Below are positions 42,538 through 53,381 of a stretch of 64,000 bases of DNA, piece after piece. How positions within the stretch are numbered: position 1 is the stretch's first letter; every line of letters starts with the position of its first letter. This DNA is from Metabacillus idriensis. Its GTDB lineage: Bacteria; Bacillota; Bacilli; Bacillales; Bacillaceae. The DNA is taken from positions 496,001 through 560,000 of the forward strand of contig NZ_WKKF01000002.1 of the NCBI RefSeq assembly GCF_009674765.1, in the 5' to 3' direction. The notes beneath the pieces were generated by a model. That model was not told where the DNA came from, did no database searches, and was given only the letters and a program-made list of their open reading frames with translations. Both the position numbers and the translations under genes were made by a program.

Positions 42538-42695
42538 AAAAAGATAAGAAAAGTATAAAATTTTGCGCTTCGATGGCGAGCGGAATCGCTCAGGCTCCTC
42601 GGCCAGTAAGGATCCGAAAGTATTGGCAAAAAGCGCCTTTTCTGTCGGATCCTTATCTGACATGCCTGCGCTAAACGGGCGCTTGCGTTTTTCTT
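42538..42695. repeat. Family B intergenic repeat (copy 5)
   Basis: The clearest complete copy. It starts AAGATAAGAAAAGTATAAAA, then TTTTGCGCTTCGATGGCGAG, GCTCCTCGGCCAGTAAGGAT and a hairpin whose right arm is GGATCCTTATCTGACATGCC. It ends AAACGGGCGCTTGCGTTTTT. It lies upstream of the DppB-like gene. Confidence 0.8.
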
Positions 42696-42761
42696 ACATT
42701 ATTGTAAAAATTTTACCATGACGATTGACTGATGAATAGATAGTAACAGGGAAAAAACTTT

Positions 42762-42779
42762 ATGTGAAAAACTTCACAA
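42762..42779. promoter_or_regulatory. Rex operator 1 of nox
   Basis: ATGTGAAAAACTTCACAA fits TGTGAA-N4-TTCACA. It lies just upstream of the -35 of the nox promoter. Confidence 0.85.
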
Positions 42780-42785
42780 TATCTC

Positions 42786-42814
42786 TTGCGTTTTTGAAAA
42801 TAGGGGAATATAAT
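42786..42814 (+). promoter_or_regulatory. Promoter of nox
   Basis: -35 TTGCGT (42786-42791), a 17-base spacer and a consensus -10 TATAAT (42809-42814), placed between Rex operators 1 and 2. Confidence 0.78.
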
Positions 42815-42830
42815 ATGAATTAAGCAACAT

Positions 42831-42848
42831 ATGTGAATAACTTCACAA
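42831..42848. promoter_or_regulatory. Rex operator 2 of nox
   Basis: ATGTGAATAACTTCACAA, 17 bases downstream of the -10. Confidence 0.85.
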
Positions 42849-42852
42849 TATT

Positions 42853-42870
42853 ATGTGAAAACATTCACAA
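42853..42870. promoter_or_regulatory. Rex operator 3 of nox
   Basis: ATGTGAAAACATTCACAA, centred 22 bases from operator 2, so two Rex dimers could lie on the same face of the helix. Confidence 0.85.
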
Positions 42871-42898
42871 ATGATAATCTCAAGGAGGAACTACCTTT

Positions 42899-44230
42899 AT
42901 GAAAATCGCAGTGATTGGATGTACACATGCTGGAACAGCAGCAGTTTCAAATATGACGAAGCTTTATCCGGAAGCAGAAATTACGGTTTATGAAAAAAAT
43001 GATAATGTTTCATTCTTATCTTGCGGCATCGCGTTATATGTAGGAGGAGTTGTTCAGGACGCACAGGGCTTATTTTACTCTTCACCTCAGGAACTTGAGA
43101 ATATGGGAGTAACGATGAAAATGAAACATGCCGTGACGTCTATCGATTCAGAAGCGAAAACACTGACAGCTGAAAACCTTGAAACAGGGGAGGTCATTGA
43201 AGATACGTACGACAAATTAGTGATGACGACAGGATCTTGGCCGATTGTTCCTCCTTTAGAAGGAATTCAATTGAATAATATCGTCCTTTCAAAAAACTAT
43301 ACTCATGCAAATAATATCATTGAAAAAGCGAAGGATGCCCAGAAAATCACAGTTGTTGGGGCAGGCTATATTGGGATTGAGCTTGTAGAAGCGTTTGAAT
43401 CTTACGGAAAAGAAGTTACTTTAATAGACAGTTCAGACCGCATTTTAAGCAAATATCTTGATCCAGAATATACAGAAGTCATAGAAAATGAATTTGAAAA
43501 TCGCGGCATTACTCTTGCTCTGGGTGAGACAGTCAGCAAATTTGAAGGCGAAAATGGCCATGTTTCAAAAGTAGTGACAACAAAAGGAGCATACGAGACA
43601 GATTTAGTTGTTCTATGCATTGGATTTAAACCGAATACGGGTTTGCTGCAAGGGCAGGTAGATATGCTGGATAATGGCGCTATCATCGTCAATGAGTATA
43701 TGCAAACAAGCAATGAAGATATTTTTGCAGCAGGCGACAGCTGCGCGATTCTCTACAATCCTACTGGGAAGCATGCGTATATTCCACTGGCTACAAATGC
43801 CGTCCGCATGGGAACTTTAGCTGCAAAAAACTTAGTGAAGAAAACAATCAAATATATGGGTACTCAAGGTACATCAGGCATTAAGATTTATGAAAACAAT
43901 ATCGCTTCAACTGGAATGACAGAAACAGCCGCTTCTTTTATGGATATGAATGTGAAAAGTATCACAATCTTAGAAAATGATCGTCCTGAGTTCATGCCAT
44001 CTTATGAATCTGTCACTTTGAAGGTCGTTTATGAAGAAGGAACAAGAAGAATTGTTGGTGCACAAGTGATGTCAAAAGCTGATCTGACTCAATCAATCAA
44101 TACTTTATCTGTCTGTATCCAAAATGGCATGACGATTGATGAGCTTGGCTTTGTCGACTTTTTCTTCCAGCCGCATTACAACAAGCCTTGGAACTTCTTG
44201 AACCAGGCAGGTTTGCAGGCGATACAGTAA
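42899..44230 (+). CDS. nox: NADH oxidase / CoA-disulfide reductase-type flavoenzyme
   Basis: The 443-residue flavoprotein belongs to the single-Cys pyridine nucleotide-disulfide family. FAD motif: MKIAVIGCTHAGTAAVSNM. Redox Cys: SFLSCGIALYVGG (Cys42). NADH motif: ITVVGAGYIGIELVEAF. Second FAD motif: IFAAGDSC. It most likely reduces oxygen to water with NADH, although close relatives reduce CoA disulfide or polysulfide. Three Rex operators around its promoter strongly favour a redox-balance NADH oxidase. AAGGAGGAA precedes the ATG. Confidence 0.92.
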   Translation: MKIAVIGCTHAGTAAVSNMTKLYPEAEITVYEKNDNVSFLSCGIALYVGGVVQDAQGLFYSSPQELENMGVTMKMKHAVTSIDSEAKTLTAENLETGEVIEDTYDKLVMTTGSWPIVPPLEGIQLNNIVLSKNYTHANNIIEKAKDAQKITVVGAGYIGIELVEAFESYGKEVTLIDSSDRILSKYLDPEYTEVIENEFENRGITLALGETVSKFEGENGHVSKVVTTKGAYETDLVVLCIGFKPNTGLLQGQVDMLDNGAIIVNEYMQTSNEDIFAAGDSCAILYNPTGKHAYIPLATNAVRMGTLAAKNLVKKTIKYMGTQGTSGIKIYENNIASTGMTETAASFMDMNVKSITILENDRPEFMPSYESVTLKVVYEEGTRRIVGAQVMSKADLTQSINTLSVCIQNGMTIDELGFVDFFFQPHYNKPWNFLNQAGLQAIQ

Positions 44231-44236
44231 GATATG

Positions 44237-44270
44237 AAAACAGCGGAATGTGTGTATTCCGCTGTTTTTT
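44237..44270 (+). terminator. Terminator of nox
   Basis: A perfect 13-bp stem (AAAACAGCGGAAT / ATTCCGCTGTTTT, loop GTGTGT) followed by TT. The next 170 bases up to the thiC stop show no clear element. Confidence 0.92.
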
Positions 44271-44439
44271 GTGAGAATTTGTAAAAAAGATAGTATTTCA
44301 TTCAAAGAAGAAAGTATTTTCCTGTTTTCCGCCAGTATTACCGACATTCCGGACAGTAAATGGACCGGTTTGGAAAGTAATACAAGGTTCTGCCCAAAAT
44401 GATTCAATGAACCGGCAGAACGTTCACAGCTTAAATGGT

Positions 44440-46272
<1,833 letters not shown>

Positions 46273-46281
46273 CTACGCCAC

Positions 46282-46376
46282 ACCGCTTCCCTACGCTGGT
46301 ATCATCCAGATCAGGTTCAAAGGGTCAAAGACTCGCGTTCTTTTCTCAGTCCAGCATCATGGACTCCCCCAGCAGA
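46282..46376 (-). ncRNA. TPP riboswitch (THI box)
   Basis: On the minus strand the conserved elements appear in order: CTGCTGGGGGAGT at the 5' end, GGACTGAGAAAAG (pyrimidine-sensing CUGAGA), ACCCTTTGAACCTGATCTGG, and CCAGCGTAGGGAAGCGG at the 3' end. Binding of thiamine pyrophosphate would favour the downstream terminator and turn off thiC. Confidence 0.95.
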
Positions 46377-46507
46377 ATGAATAAAATATTCATTTGTTAG
46401 CAATATAGCAGGAAAAGCAACAAGCTGCAAGTGATTATTTTCACAATTAAAAATGTTGAAAATAATCCAGGTACAAGGTTGTGGTTCCTTGTGCCTGATT
46501 ACAGACT

Positions 46508-46617
46508 GAGATAAGAAAGTATAAAAATTTGCGCTTCAATTGCGAGCGGAATCGCTCAGGCTCCTCGGACCCTTATCTGACATGCCAGCGCCAAACGGGC
46601 GCTTGCGCTTTTCTTAT
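46508..46617. repeat. Family B intergenic repeat, short form (copy 6)
   Basis: GATAAGAAAGTATAAAAATT and GCGCTTCAATTGCGAGCGG at the left; GCTCCTCGGACCCTTATCTG where the hairpin has been lost; GCCAAACGGGCGCTTGCGCT at the right. It sits between the thiC leader and the ger operon and is likely an internal-deletion form of copy 5. Confidence 0.78.
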
Positions 46618-46645
46618 AAAATATTCGGATGCATACTTTTACCAA

Positions 46646-46652
46646 CATACTA
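46646..46652 (+). promoter_or_regulatory. Possible SigG-type -10 of the ger operon
   Basis: CATACTA matches the -10 of forespore SigG promoters, which drive ger operons. The -35 region at 18 bases (TATTCG) is a poor match, so the call is tentative. Confidence 0.35.
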
Positions 46653-46688
46653 AGAAACTAATAAAGATTCTAGTGGAGGGGTGGGTCT

Positions 46689-48233
46689 ATGTTTTCTTTA
46701 TTCAAGAAAAAAAAACAATCAAAGCAAAAAGCACAGCAGCCAAAGAATACGGCACCTCCCAAAGATACAAACATACCTGTTTCATCCCATTTTAATGTAA
46801 ATATCGCAAAAATCCTGACTCACCTGGATCATACGGATGATTTAGGCCAAAGAAAAATTATGTTTAAAGGCAAGCAAGGGCTATTGCTGTATTTTGTGCC
46901 TCTTATGAAGTCTGACAAGATCAATCAGGATATTATAGCCCCATTACAGCATGCAGAGTCTGAAGTGGTAGAGGATGTTGTTGCGATTGCCTCGATTTCA
47001 AAAACGAAGGATATTCACGAAGCCATTCATTTTCTTTGTAAGGGTAAATGTTTATTGCTTTTAGAAGACCTGGATTGCATTTATGCATTTGATTCTGCTA
47101 TCCATGAGGCAAGATCGGTTGAACAGACACAGAATGAAAAGGTTGTCCGCGGATCTCATGAAGGTTTTACGGAGAATATGGATATCAATCTCAACTTAAT
47201 CAGACAAAGAATATTGGATGGAAGTCTAGTTGTGAAATACTTAGAAATTGGAAACATATCAAGAACAAGGGTAGCTGTACTTTATATAAACCATCTTACA
47301 AACAAAGAATTGATTGAGAAAGTTCTCACCAGATTAAAGTCTATAAAAATTGATGCTGTTGATACACCGGGAATTATCGAAGAATCGATTGAGGATTCAC
47401 CATATTCTCTGTTTCCGCAAATTTTAAGTACAGAGCGTCCGGATAAGGTTGTTTCTAATCTTTTTGAAGGAAGAGTAGTCATATTGCCGACAGGAAGTTC
47501 TTCTGCACTGATTGCACCTGTTAATTTTTTTTCATTCTTTCAAACACCTGAAGATTATAACAGCCGCTGGATTTTCGGGTCCTTTTATCGCCTTATTAGA
47601 ATATTAGGCTTCTTTATTTCCATAAGTTTGCCAGCTTTGTATATCGCAACCATTTCTTATCATTATGAGCTCATTCCAAATGACTTAATTCTGACTGTAA
47701 AAAGTTCGCTTGAAAATGTTCCCCTTCCGCCGATAGCTGAAGCACTCCTGATGGTCATCATTTTGGAATTGCTGCGAGAAGCGGCATTGCGTCTGCCAAC
47801 ATCGATTTCGCAAACCATTGGGGTAGTTGGCGGTTTAGTCATCGGGACAGCCATTGTAGAAGCAAATTTAGTTTCTAATATGATGATTATTGTCATTGCA
47901 TTAACGGCCATTGCTTCCTTTGTAGTCCCTTCAAATGAGATGAGTACAGCACTGCGGCTGGTGAGCTTTCCAATGATGTTCGGTGCAGCGATATTTGGCT
48001 ATCTGGGAATTGTTTTTATTTTCGTCATCATTCTCATGCACCTCAGCCTCCTTGAATCCTTTGGAACACCTTACTTTTATCCCCTTGCTCCGATGCAATT
48101 TGACAATCTTAAAGATTCTGTGCTGAGAATGCATCATTGGTATATGAATGATCGTCCGAAAGATACATCTCCTCAAAAGGTCAGAAGACAAAATTCGCTA
48201 AGGAATTGGTCGAAGCATGAAAACGAATCATAA
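46689..48233 (+). CDS. Spore germination receptor subunit A (GerA family)
   Basis: The 514-residue subunit has a ~250-residue soluble N-terminal region after a very basic start (FKKKKQSKQKAQQ) and a C-terminal membrane domain of four to six helices. GerA landmarks are RQRILDGSLVVKYLEIGNISRTRVAVLYI, VDTPGIIEESIEDSPYSLFPQ and GRVVILPTGSSSALIAPVNFFSFFQTPEDYNSRW. It sits in the spore inner membrane and, with the B and C subunits, senses germinants. GTGGAGGGGTGGG precedes the ATG. I cannot tell which receptor (GerA, GerB, GerK or other) it equals. Confidence 0.95.
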   Translation: MFSLFKKKKQSKQKAQQPKNTAPPKDTNIPVSSHFNVNIAKILTHLDHTDDLGQRKIMFKGKQGLLLYFVPLMKSDKINQDIIAPLQHAESEVVEDVVAIASISKTKDIHEAIHFLCKGKCLLLLEDLDCIYAFDSAIHEARSVEQTQNEKVVRGSHEGFTENMDINLNLIRQRILDGSLVVKYLEIGNISRTRVAVLYINHLTNKELIEKVLTRLKSIKIDAVDTPGIIEESIEDSPYSLFPQILSTERPDKVVSNLFEGRVVILPTGSSSALIAPVNFFSFFQTPEDYNSRWIFGSFYRLIRILGFFISISLPALYIATISYHYELIPNDLILTVKSSLENVPLPPIAEALLMVIILELLREAALRLPTSISQTIGVVGGLVIGTAIVEANLVSNMMIIVIALTAIASFVVPSNEMSTALRLVSFPMMFGAAIFGYLGIVFIFVIILMHLSLLESFGTPYFYPLAPMQFDNLKDSVLRMHHWYMNDRPKDTSPQKVRRQNSLRNWSKHENES

Positions 48234-49317
48234 TATCACACACAAACAGATGTTTTTCCTTGTCCTTCAAACTCAGATCGGCATTGGGGTCTTGTCGCTG
48301 CCTTATAATATCTATCTTGTATCTGGTACTGATGGGTGGATATCCGCAATTATTGCAGGTGTATTTGCCCAGCTGTTCACCATTTTATTTTGGCTTCTTG
48401 TTAAAAAATATCCGGATAAGTCCTTATTTGATATCAATAAACTGCTGCTTGGAAAAATTTTAGGGAATTTGGTTAATTTGGGCTACGTCCTGTTTTATAT
48501 TTTCGTTTCAAGCTTAATCGCTGTATTGTATGTAAATGTATTAAAGAGATGGATTTATCACGAAACTCCGGCATGGGTCTTAATCCTGCTCCTTGCTTCA
48601 GTTTCAGTCTATTTTGCAAAAGAGAATATCCGTAAAATGGCACGGTTTTTCGTGATCGTCTCATTTTTGCTGATTTTCCTTTTTTTACTCACTCTTAACG
48701 CTTATCAAATAGCTGATATTCGCTACATTTTTCCTATCGGAGACAGCGGAACGGTAAAAATATTACTGGGAAGCAAAGAAGCAATTATGTCCTTTCTTGG
48801 TTTTGAAATCATGCTGTTTCTTTATCCATATATAAACAGCCAGCCGAATCAGGTATTGAAATCAGTTACGGTGAGCAATATCATTGTGACCATTTTTTAT
48901 TCCTACATTACATTTACCAGTTATGTGTTTTTTAGTCCAAAAGAGATGAAGATTGTACCTGAACCAACCCTTTATCTGCTTAAGGCCATTACATATTCCA
49001 TTATTGAAAGGGTCGATCTTGTTTTCCTCGCCATTTGGGTCGTTTCTGTTATTACGTCAGGTCTGATGTACATATATATTGCAAGCACAGGGATGCAGAA
49101 TGTGTTTAATAAGAAAAACCATCGTTCTTTTGTTCCGTTAATCGTTTTAGCTGTATCCTTACTTGCTTTATCACCGGCTGAAAGTGATCAGCTGGCAGGA
49201 AAACTCAGTGATTATGTTGACAAACTCTCCTATATATTTGTGTTTACAATCCCTGTTTGTTTGCTGATATTATCCTTTTTCAGAAAGGGGAAGAAAAAAC
49301 ATGATCAGACTTTTTAA
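48217..49317 (+). CDS. Spore germination receptor subunit B (GerAB/YndE type permease)
   Basis: The 366-residue protein has ten hydrophobic segments and the amino-acid-permease-like start HKQMFFLVLQTQIGIGVLSLPYNIY. It forms the germinant-binding membrane subunit of the receptor. It overlaps the A subunit gene by 17 bases and the C subunit gene by 17 bases, as is usual for ger operons. The late segment ERVDLVFLAIWVVSVIT is typical of the family. The ligand cannot be predicted from sequence by eye. Confidence 0.95.
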   Translation: MKTNHNITHKQMFFLVLQTQIGIGVLSLPYNIYLVSGTDGWISAIIAGVFAQLFTILFWLLVKKYPDKSLFDINKLLLGKILGNLVNLGYVLFYIFVSSLIAVLYVNVLKRWIYHETPAWVLILLLASVSVYFAKENIRKMARFFVIVSFLLIFLFLLTLNAYQIADIRYIFPIGDSGTVKILLGSKEAIMSFLGFEIMLFLYPYINSQPNQVLKSVTVSNIIVTIFYSYITFTSYVFFSPKEMKIVPEPTLYLLKAITYSIIERVDLVFLAIWVVSVITSGLMYIYIASTGMQNVFNKKNHRSFVPLIVLAVSLLALSPAESDQLAGKLSDYVDKLSYIFVFTIPVCLLILSFFRKGKKKHDQTF

Positions 49318-50413
49318 GCGGATGATCCCGGTACTGTTGATGTTGCCGGTGATTACGGGGTGCTGGGATCAAAAAATGCTGAAAAACACGGTATTCATGT
49401 CCGCTACTGCCTTTCAAATCGCGAATGATGATGAAATTTTGACGACTACGTCTATTCACTCCTATACGTCTAAAGAACAGCAGCCCATCAATAAAACATT
49501 TTTTGTAACAGCAACCTCGCCTAGAAATGCAAAAATAAAGCTCAATCAGCAAATGTCCGGAACGGTGATGACCGCTAAAAATAAAATTTTTTTAATAGAG
49601 GATGATCTCGCTGAAAAGGGGTTGTTTCAAATAGCGGATGTCCTATATCGCACGCCTGAAAACCCTTTAAACGGGAAATTTGTCATAGTTGAGGAAAATC
49701 CTCAAGGAATTCTTAATCTGCAAAAGGTTGGCGAGGAATTGATTGGACAATATTTAGCAGGGCTTATTGATACCTCCGAAACGTCTTCTGTCATACCTGT
49801 TGAAACCATTCAATCTATGTGCACGGTTTTATTCGATGAAGGAAAAGGTCTGGTTCTTCCATATATGAAGCTTGATAAAGAAAATCATACAGCCGATTTA
49901 ATCGGAACGGCCCTTTTTCACAAAGATAAATTTTCTGGTACCACCATGGATTTGGCACAATCAAAAACACTATTAATCATGGCAAATCGAAAAGATAAAC
50001 AGATGGATATGAGCCATAAGATCACATATAAGGGGGAAAAGCTTGTTGTTTCCTATGATGTAGCAGAGTCCAAAGCAAAACTGAAAATTAAAAAGGATTT
50101 GAATCATAAAGTGAAGGCTGTCCTTCCTGTAAATGTGAAAATAGAAATCAGTGAATTCCCGCACGATCATTTATATGACACAAAGCTTTTAAAGAAAGTC
50201 CAAACTGAAATTACTAAATATCTTCAGCAGCAATCAGAGGATGCAGCTGCAAAGCTTTTGGAGGCAAATTGCGATTTTCTCGGGATTGGGAGAGAACTCA
50301 TCGCCTATCATCCTTCTCTTTGGAAGAAGTTAAAATGGGAGGAGGACTACCCGAATATTCTCATTAAGCCCGAGATCAGTGTGGAAATTATTCATCATGG
50401 CATTACACATTAG
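49301..50413 (+). CDS. Spore germination receptor subunit C (GerAC lipoprotein)
   Basis: The 370-residue lipoprotein has a signal peptide with lipobox VITGC, followed at once by WDQKMLKNTVFMSATAF, matching the conserved CWDxxEL-type start of GerC proteins. Three alpha/beta domains follow. It needs diacylglyceryl transfer for function in known receptors. AAAGGGGAAG precedes the ATG inside the B subunit gene. It closes the operon at a terminator. Confidence 0.95.
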   Translation: MIRLFKRMIPVLLMLPVITGCWDQKMLKNTVFMSATAFQIANDDEILTTTSIHSYTSKEQQPINKTFFVTATSPRNAKIKLNQQMSGTVMTAKNKIFLIEDDLAEKGLFQIADVLYRTPENPLNGKFVIVEENPQGILNLQKVGEELIGQYLAGLIDTSETSSVIPVETIQSMCTVLFDEGKGLVLPYMKLDKENHTADLIGTALFHKDKFSGTTMDLAQSKTLLIMANRKDKQMDMSHKITYKGEKLVVSYDVAESKAKLKIKKDLNHKVKAVLPVNVKIEISEFPHDHLYDTKLLKKVQTEITKYLQQQSEDAAAKLLEANCDFLGIGRELIAYHPSLWKKLKWEEDYPNILIKPEISVEIIHHGITH

Positions 50414-50424
50414 CAATGTATTTT

Positions 50425-50457
50425 AGCCAGTATCCGTTTTAGGATGCTGGCTTTATT
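50425..50457 (+). terminator. Terminator of the ger operon
   Basis: The stem AGCCAGTATCC / GGATGCTGGCT includes one G-U pair and is followed by TTATT. Confidence 0.8.
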
Positions 50458-50544
50458 AAATATAGCTTTTTTATAAAAGTTCAGTAATGCCAGAAAATTT
50501 GATATATTATGGGTATGAATGTACTTGGAGGAGGGTGGACCGCA

Positions 50545-52389
50545 ATGAAGAATCTGGAACAGGCTCATGAAGAGAAAGTCCTTTCTCAGGAAAAACTGGA
50601 TGGATTAATGGAAGTTTATCTAAATCAGCTTGAAAACTCTCCAACCGCATTTTTAATTCACGAAAACCGAAAGTGGACATATATAAATCCTTCTGCAAGG
50701 AGGCTGCTTGGGTACACCTGCAAGGAGGATCTGATAGGAAAACCGATCTGGAATTCCATTGATCCGCAATATAAAGAGATGATCGAACAGCGGATTACTG
50801 ATACAAAAAATGGTTTCACGCCAACCTCAATGGAACAGATCTGGTATACCAAAAAAGGTTTGCCCATAAACGTTGAAGTCACGACACTCCCAAACGTATG
50901 GGGGGACATGCAGTCCACCCAGGTGATAATCAGAGACGTCACTAATAAAAAAAAGCTTGAAAAAGAGCACGAGGAAACGATAAAAAAGTTCCGGCTGATT
51001 ACGGAGAACATGCGTGATATCGTTGGGCTTCTTGATGAAAACGGACTGTTTACCTATGTATCTCCTTCTTACAAAGAAGTGCTTGGGTACGACATGTCAG
51101 AAGCAGTAGGGTATAGCCCTTTTCAATTTGTTCATCCTGAAGACAGAGAACAGATTGCAGACCAATTTTATAAAATGCTGAAAGAAAATAGACAGCTGAC
51201 GGTTGAGTATCGTTATTTATGCAAGGACAATACTTATATATGGCTTGAATCACACGGAGTTCCTGTCACTGAAAATGAAACGTTAAAACATGCAATCGTC
51301 ATTTCCAGAAACATTACCCAGCGGAAGCAAACAGAAGAAAAGCTGAGAAAAAGCGAAAGCAAATACCGGATCATTTTAGAGCACAGCAACGACTTAATTT
51401 GTGTAGTCGATCTAAAAGGAAATTATAAATATGCATCACCGTCTTACAAGAAAATTCTGGGATATGAGCCTGAGAGTATGATAGGGCAAAACGTTTTCAA
51501 CTATATTCTTGCAGAAGATCAAGATAAAGCAGAAGAAATTATGAGCACTCTTTTTACCACAAAAGAACCTGTCACCATTCCTTATCACAAAATCAGTCAT
51601 TCAGGACAGGCCGTTTTGTTTGAGGGAAAAGGGATGGCCGTTTTGAATCAGCACGGAGAGCCTGAGAGCATTGTGTTTATATCGAGGGACATAACTGAAA
51701 AAAGAAAAGTCGAGGATTATATCCGCAACTATGAAAAGCTTACGGTATTAGGTGAGCTTGCAGCAGGTGTTGCCCATGAAATAAGGAATCCGCTTACATC
51801 CATAAAGGGGTTTTTCAAGCTGCTGACAGAAGAAGACAGTAACGGGAAAGATAAAAAATATCAGAATGTCATTATGGATGAATTAAGCAGAATTGAACAG
51901 ATTGTCAATGAATTCATGGCACTGGCAAGGCCGCAGGCGATTCATCTGAAAGAAAGCACAAATATCGTTCAGCTTCTTAAAGATACAATGATTCTGCTGA
52001 ATCCGGAGGCTTCCCTCAGAAATGTGGACATCGATCTTCAGTTTGACTCAGATGCCGCACAGATAGAATGCGAAAAAAATCAAATTAAACAAGTTTTCAT
52101 CAATGTCATGAAAAATGCAATAGAAGCTATGCCGGATGGCGGCCGCCTCAAAATCAGAGGAGAGAGCATAGAAGGGTTCTATTATCGGCTGACGTTTGAG
52201 GATAATGGGACAGGTATTGATGAAAAACGGCTTGAAAAGCTCGGAACACCTTTCTTTACTACAAAAGAAAAAGGAATCGGCCTCGGTCTTACGATCAGCA
52301 ACAAAATCATTACCGAGCATAACGGGGAATTCAAATTGGAAAGTGAAATGGGCAAAGGTACAAAGGTGATCATAAGACTGAAAAAATAG
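50545..52389 (+). CDS. PAS-domain sensor histidine kinase, sporulation-kinase type
   Basis: The 614-residue cytoplasmic kinase has three PAS domains (about 30-140, 155-275 and 285-400), a dimerisation domain with the phosphorylated His411 in GVAHEIRNPLTSIKGF, and an ATPase domain with N box NVMKNAIEAM, G1 DNGTGID and G2 GIGLGLTISNK. No transmembrane segment or adjacent response regulator is seen, the pattern of KinA/KinE-like kinases that feed Spo0F. The ATG at 50545 has GGAGGAGGGTGG before it; an ATG at 50509 lies upstream of that site and is rejected. The ligand is unknown. Confidence 0.93.
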   Translation: MKNLEQAHEEKVLSQEKLDGLMEVYLNQLENSPTAFLIHENRKWTYINPSARRLLGYTCKEDLIGKPIWNSIDPQYKEMIEQRITDTKNGFTPTSMEQIWYTKKGLPINVEVTTLPNVWGDMQSTQVIIRDVTNKKKLEKEHEETIKKFRLITENMRDIVGLLDENGLFTYVSPSYKEVLGYDMSEAVGYSPFQFVHPEDREQIADQFYKMLKENRQLTVEYRYLCKDNTYIWLESHGVPVTENETLKHAIVISRNITQRKQTEEKLRKSESKYRIILEHSNDLICVVDLKGNYKYASPSYKKILGYEPESMIGQNVFNYILAEDQDKAEEIMSTLFTTKEPVTIPYHKISHSGQAVLFEGKGMAVLNQHGEPESIVFISRDITEKRKVEDYIRNYEKLTVLGELAAGVAHEIRNPLTSIKGFFKLLTEEDSNGKDKKYQNVIMDELSRIEQIVNEFMALARPQAIHLKESTNIVQLLKDTMILLNPEASLRNVDIDLQFDSDAAQIECEKNQIKQVFINVMKNAIEAMPDGGRLKIRGESIEGFYYRLTFEDNGTGIDEKRLEKLGTPFFTTKEKGIGLGLTISNKIITEHNGEFKLESEMGKGTKVIIRLKK

Positions 52390-52403
52390 CGGGGGATGGG
52401 GTT

Positions 52404-53306
52404 ATGAAGCAGTTTACGAAGGAGCAATTTCTTAAAGCACGGGAATTTATGCTTAAAAAAGCACGAAAAGTGGACCGTGCTTTATATCTATTTGAATTTG
52501 AGAACGGCTCTAAAGAAGATGTGCTATTGGAGCTTAAAGCTTACCAGAATCAAGATGGCGGATTCGGTAATGGACTTGAGCCGGATTTCAGATGCTCAGC
52601 TTCTTCCGCACTCGCCTCGACGATTGCCATGCAGTATCTATCCAGAGTAAATGCGAATGAGGAAGACGATATCCTTAACAAAGTTATTGCTTATTTCATC
52701 CAGACGTTTCAAACCGAACTTCCTGGATGGGAGAAAGTTCCCCCAGAGGTAGAAGCAGCGCCGAGGGCACCTTGGTGGAATTATCAAAAGTCCGGAGAAG
52801 ATTGGGGAAATCCAAATGCTGAAATACTTGGTTATTTATTCGAATATAAAAGTTTCATACCAGAGAGTATGCTATCTGAAATGACAGATTATGCAATCAG
52901 CCATCTTCGGGCCCTTAAGGAATATGAATTTCATGAATTGCTTTGCTATCTAAGACTTACTGAAAGAGCGCCGGAGGTAATCAGCCGTGAAATGACCGTT
53001 CATATTGATGAATTTGTTAACAAATGTATCATCAGGAATCCAGAAGAGTGGATGGGATACGGACTCCAGCCTGCGGGTGTGATTCAATCTCCAAGCTCCA
53101 GGTATTATCCATTATTTTCTGAGAGCGTGGAACTGAATCTTGATTTCATCATTGGACAGCAAACTGATGACGGCAGCTTTGCACCAGCCTGGTCATGGGG
53201 GCAGTATGAAGATACATGGCTTATTGCCAGAGAAGAGTGGAAGGGCTCTCTTACGCTTGAAAAACTGAAACTTTTGCGGGAGTTTAACAGGATAGAAGGG
53301 CTATAA
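52404..53306 (+). CDS. Alpha/alpha-toroid (terpene cyclase/prenyltransferase-like) protein
   Basis: The 300-residue protein has QW-like repeats: AYQNQDGGFGNGLEPDF (about 46-62) and GQQTDDGSFAPAWSWGQYEDTW near the C-terminus. With the alternating helices these suggest the toroid fold of squalene-hopene cyclases and prenyltransferase beta subunits. The DxDD motif of cyclases is not present, so no enzymatic activity is assigned. The gene starts 14 bases after the kinase stop codon with GGGGGATGGGG upstream, so both may be cotranscribed. It is an uncharacterised protein seen in bacilli. Confidence 0.75.
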   Translation: MKQFTKEQFLKAREFMLKKARKVDRALYLFEFENGSKEDVLLELKAYQNQDGGFGNGLEPDFRCSASSALASTIAMQYLSRVNANEEDDILNKVIAYFIQTFQTELPGWEKVPPEVEAAPRAPWWNYQKSGEDWGNPNAEILGYLFEYKSFIPESMLSEMTDYAISHLRALKEYEFHELLCYLRLTERAPEVISREMTVHIDEFVNKCIIRNPEEWMGYGLQPAGVIQSPSSRYYPLFSESVELNLDFIIGQQTDDGSFAPAWSWGQYEDTWLIAREEWKGSLTLEKLKLLREFNRIEGL

Positions 53307-53381
53307 AAAGAGACCGGGACGTAACGATAATCTCCTGAATGAAAGCCGAACATTGAATAGTGCGAAAACCATTAATAGAAA

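Noticed and set aside
44105-44407. 100-residue minus-strand frame over the 3' end of nox
   Set aside because: It overlaps the nox coding end and its terminator hairpin; no family features.
46529-46795. 88-residue plus-strand frame starting in repeat copy 6
   Set aside because: It starts inside the repeat, overlaps the germination subunit A gene out of frame and has no ribosome binding site.
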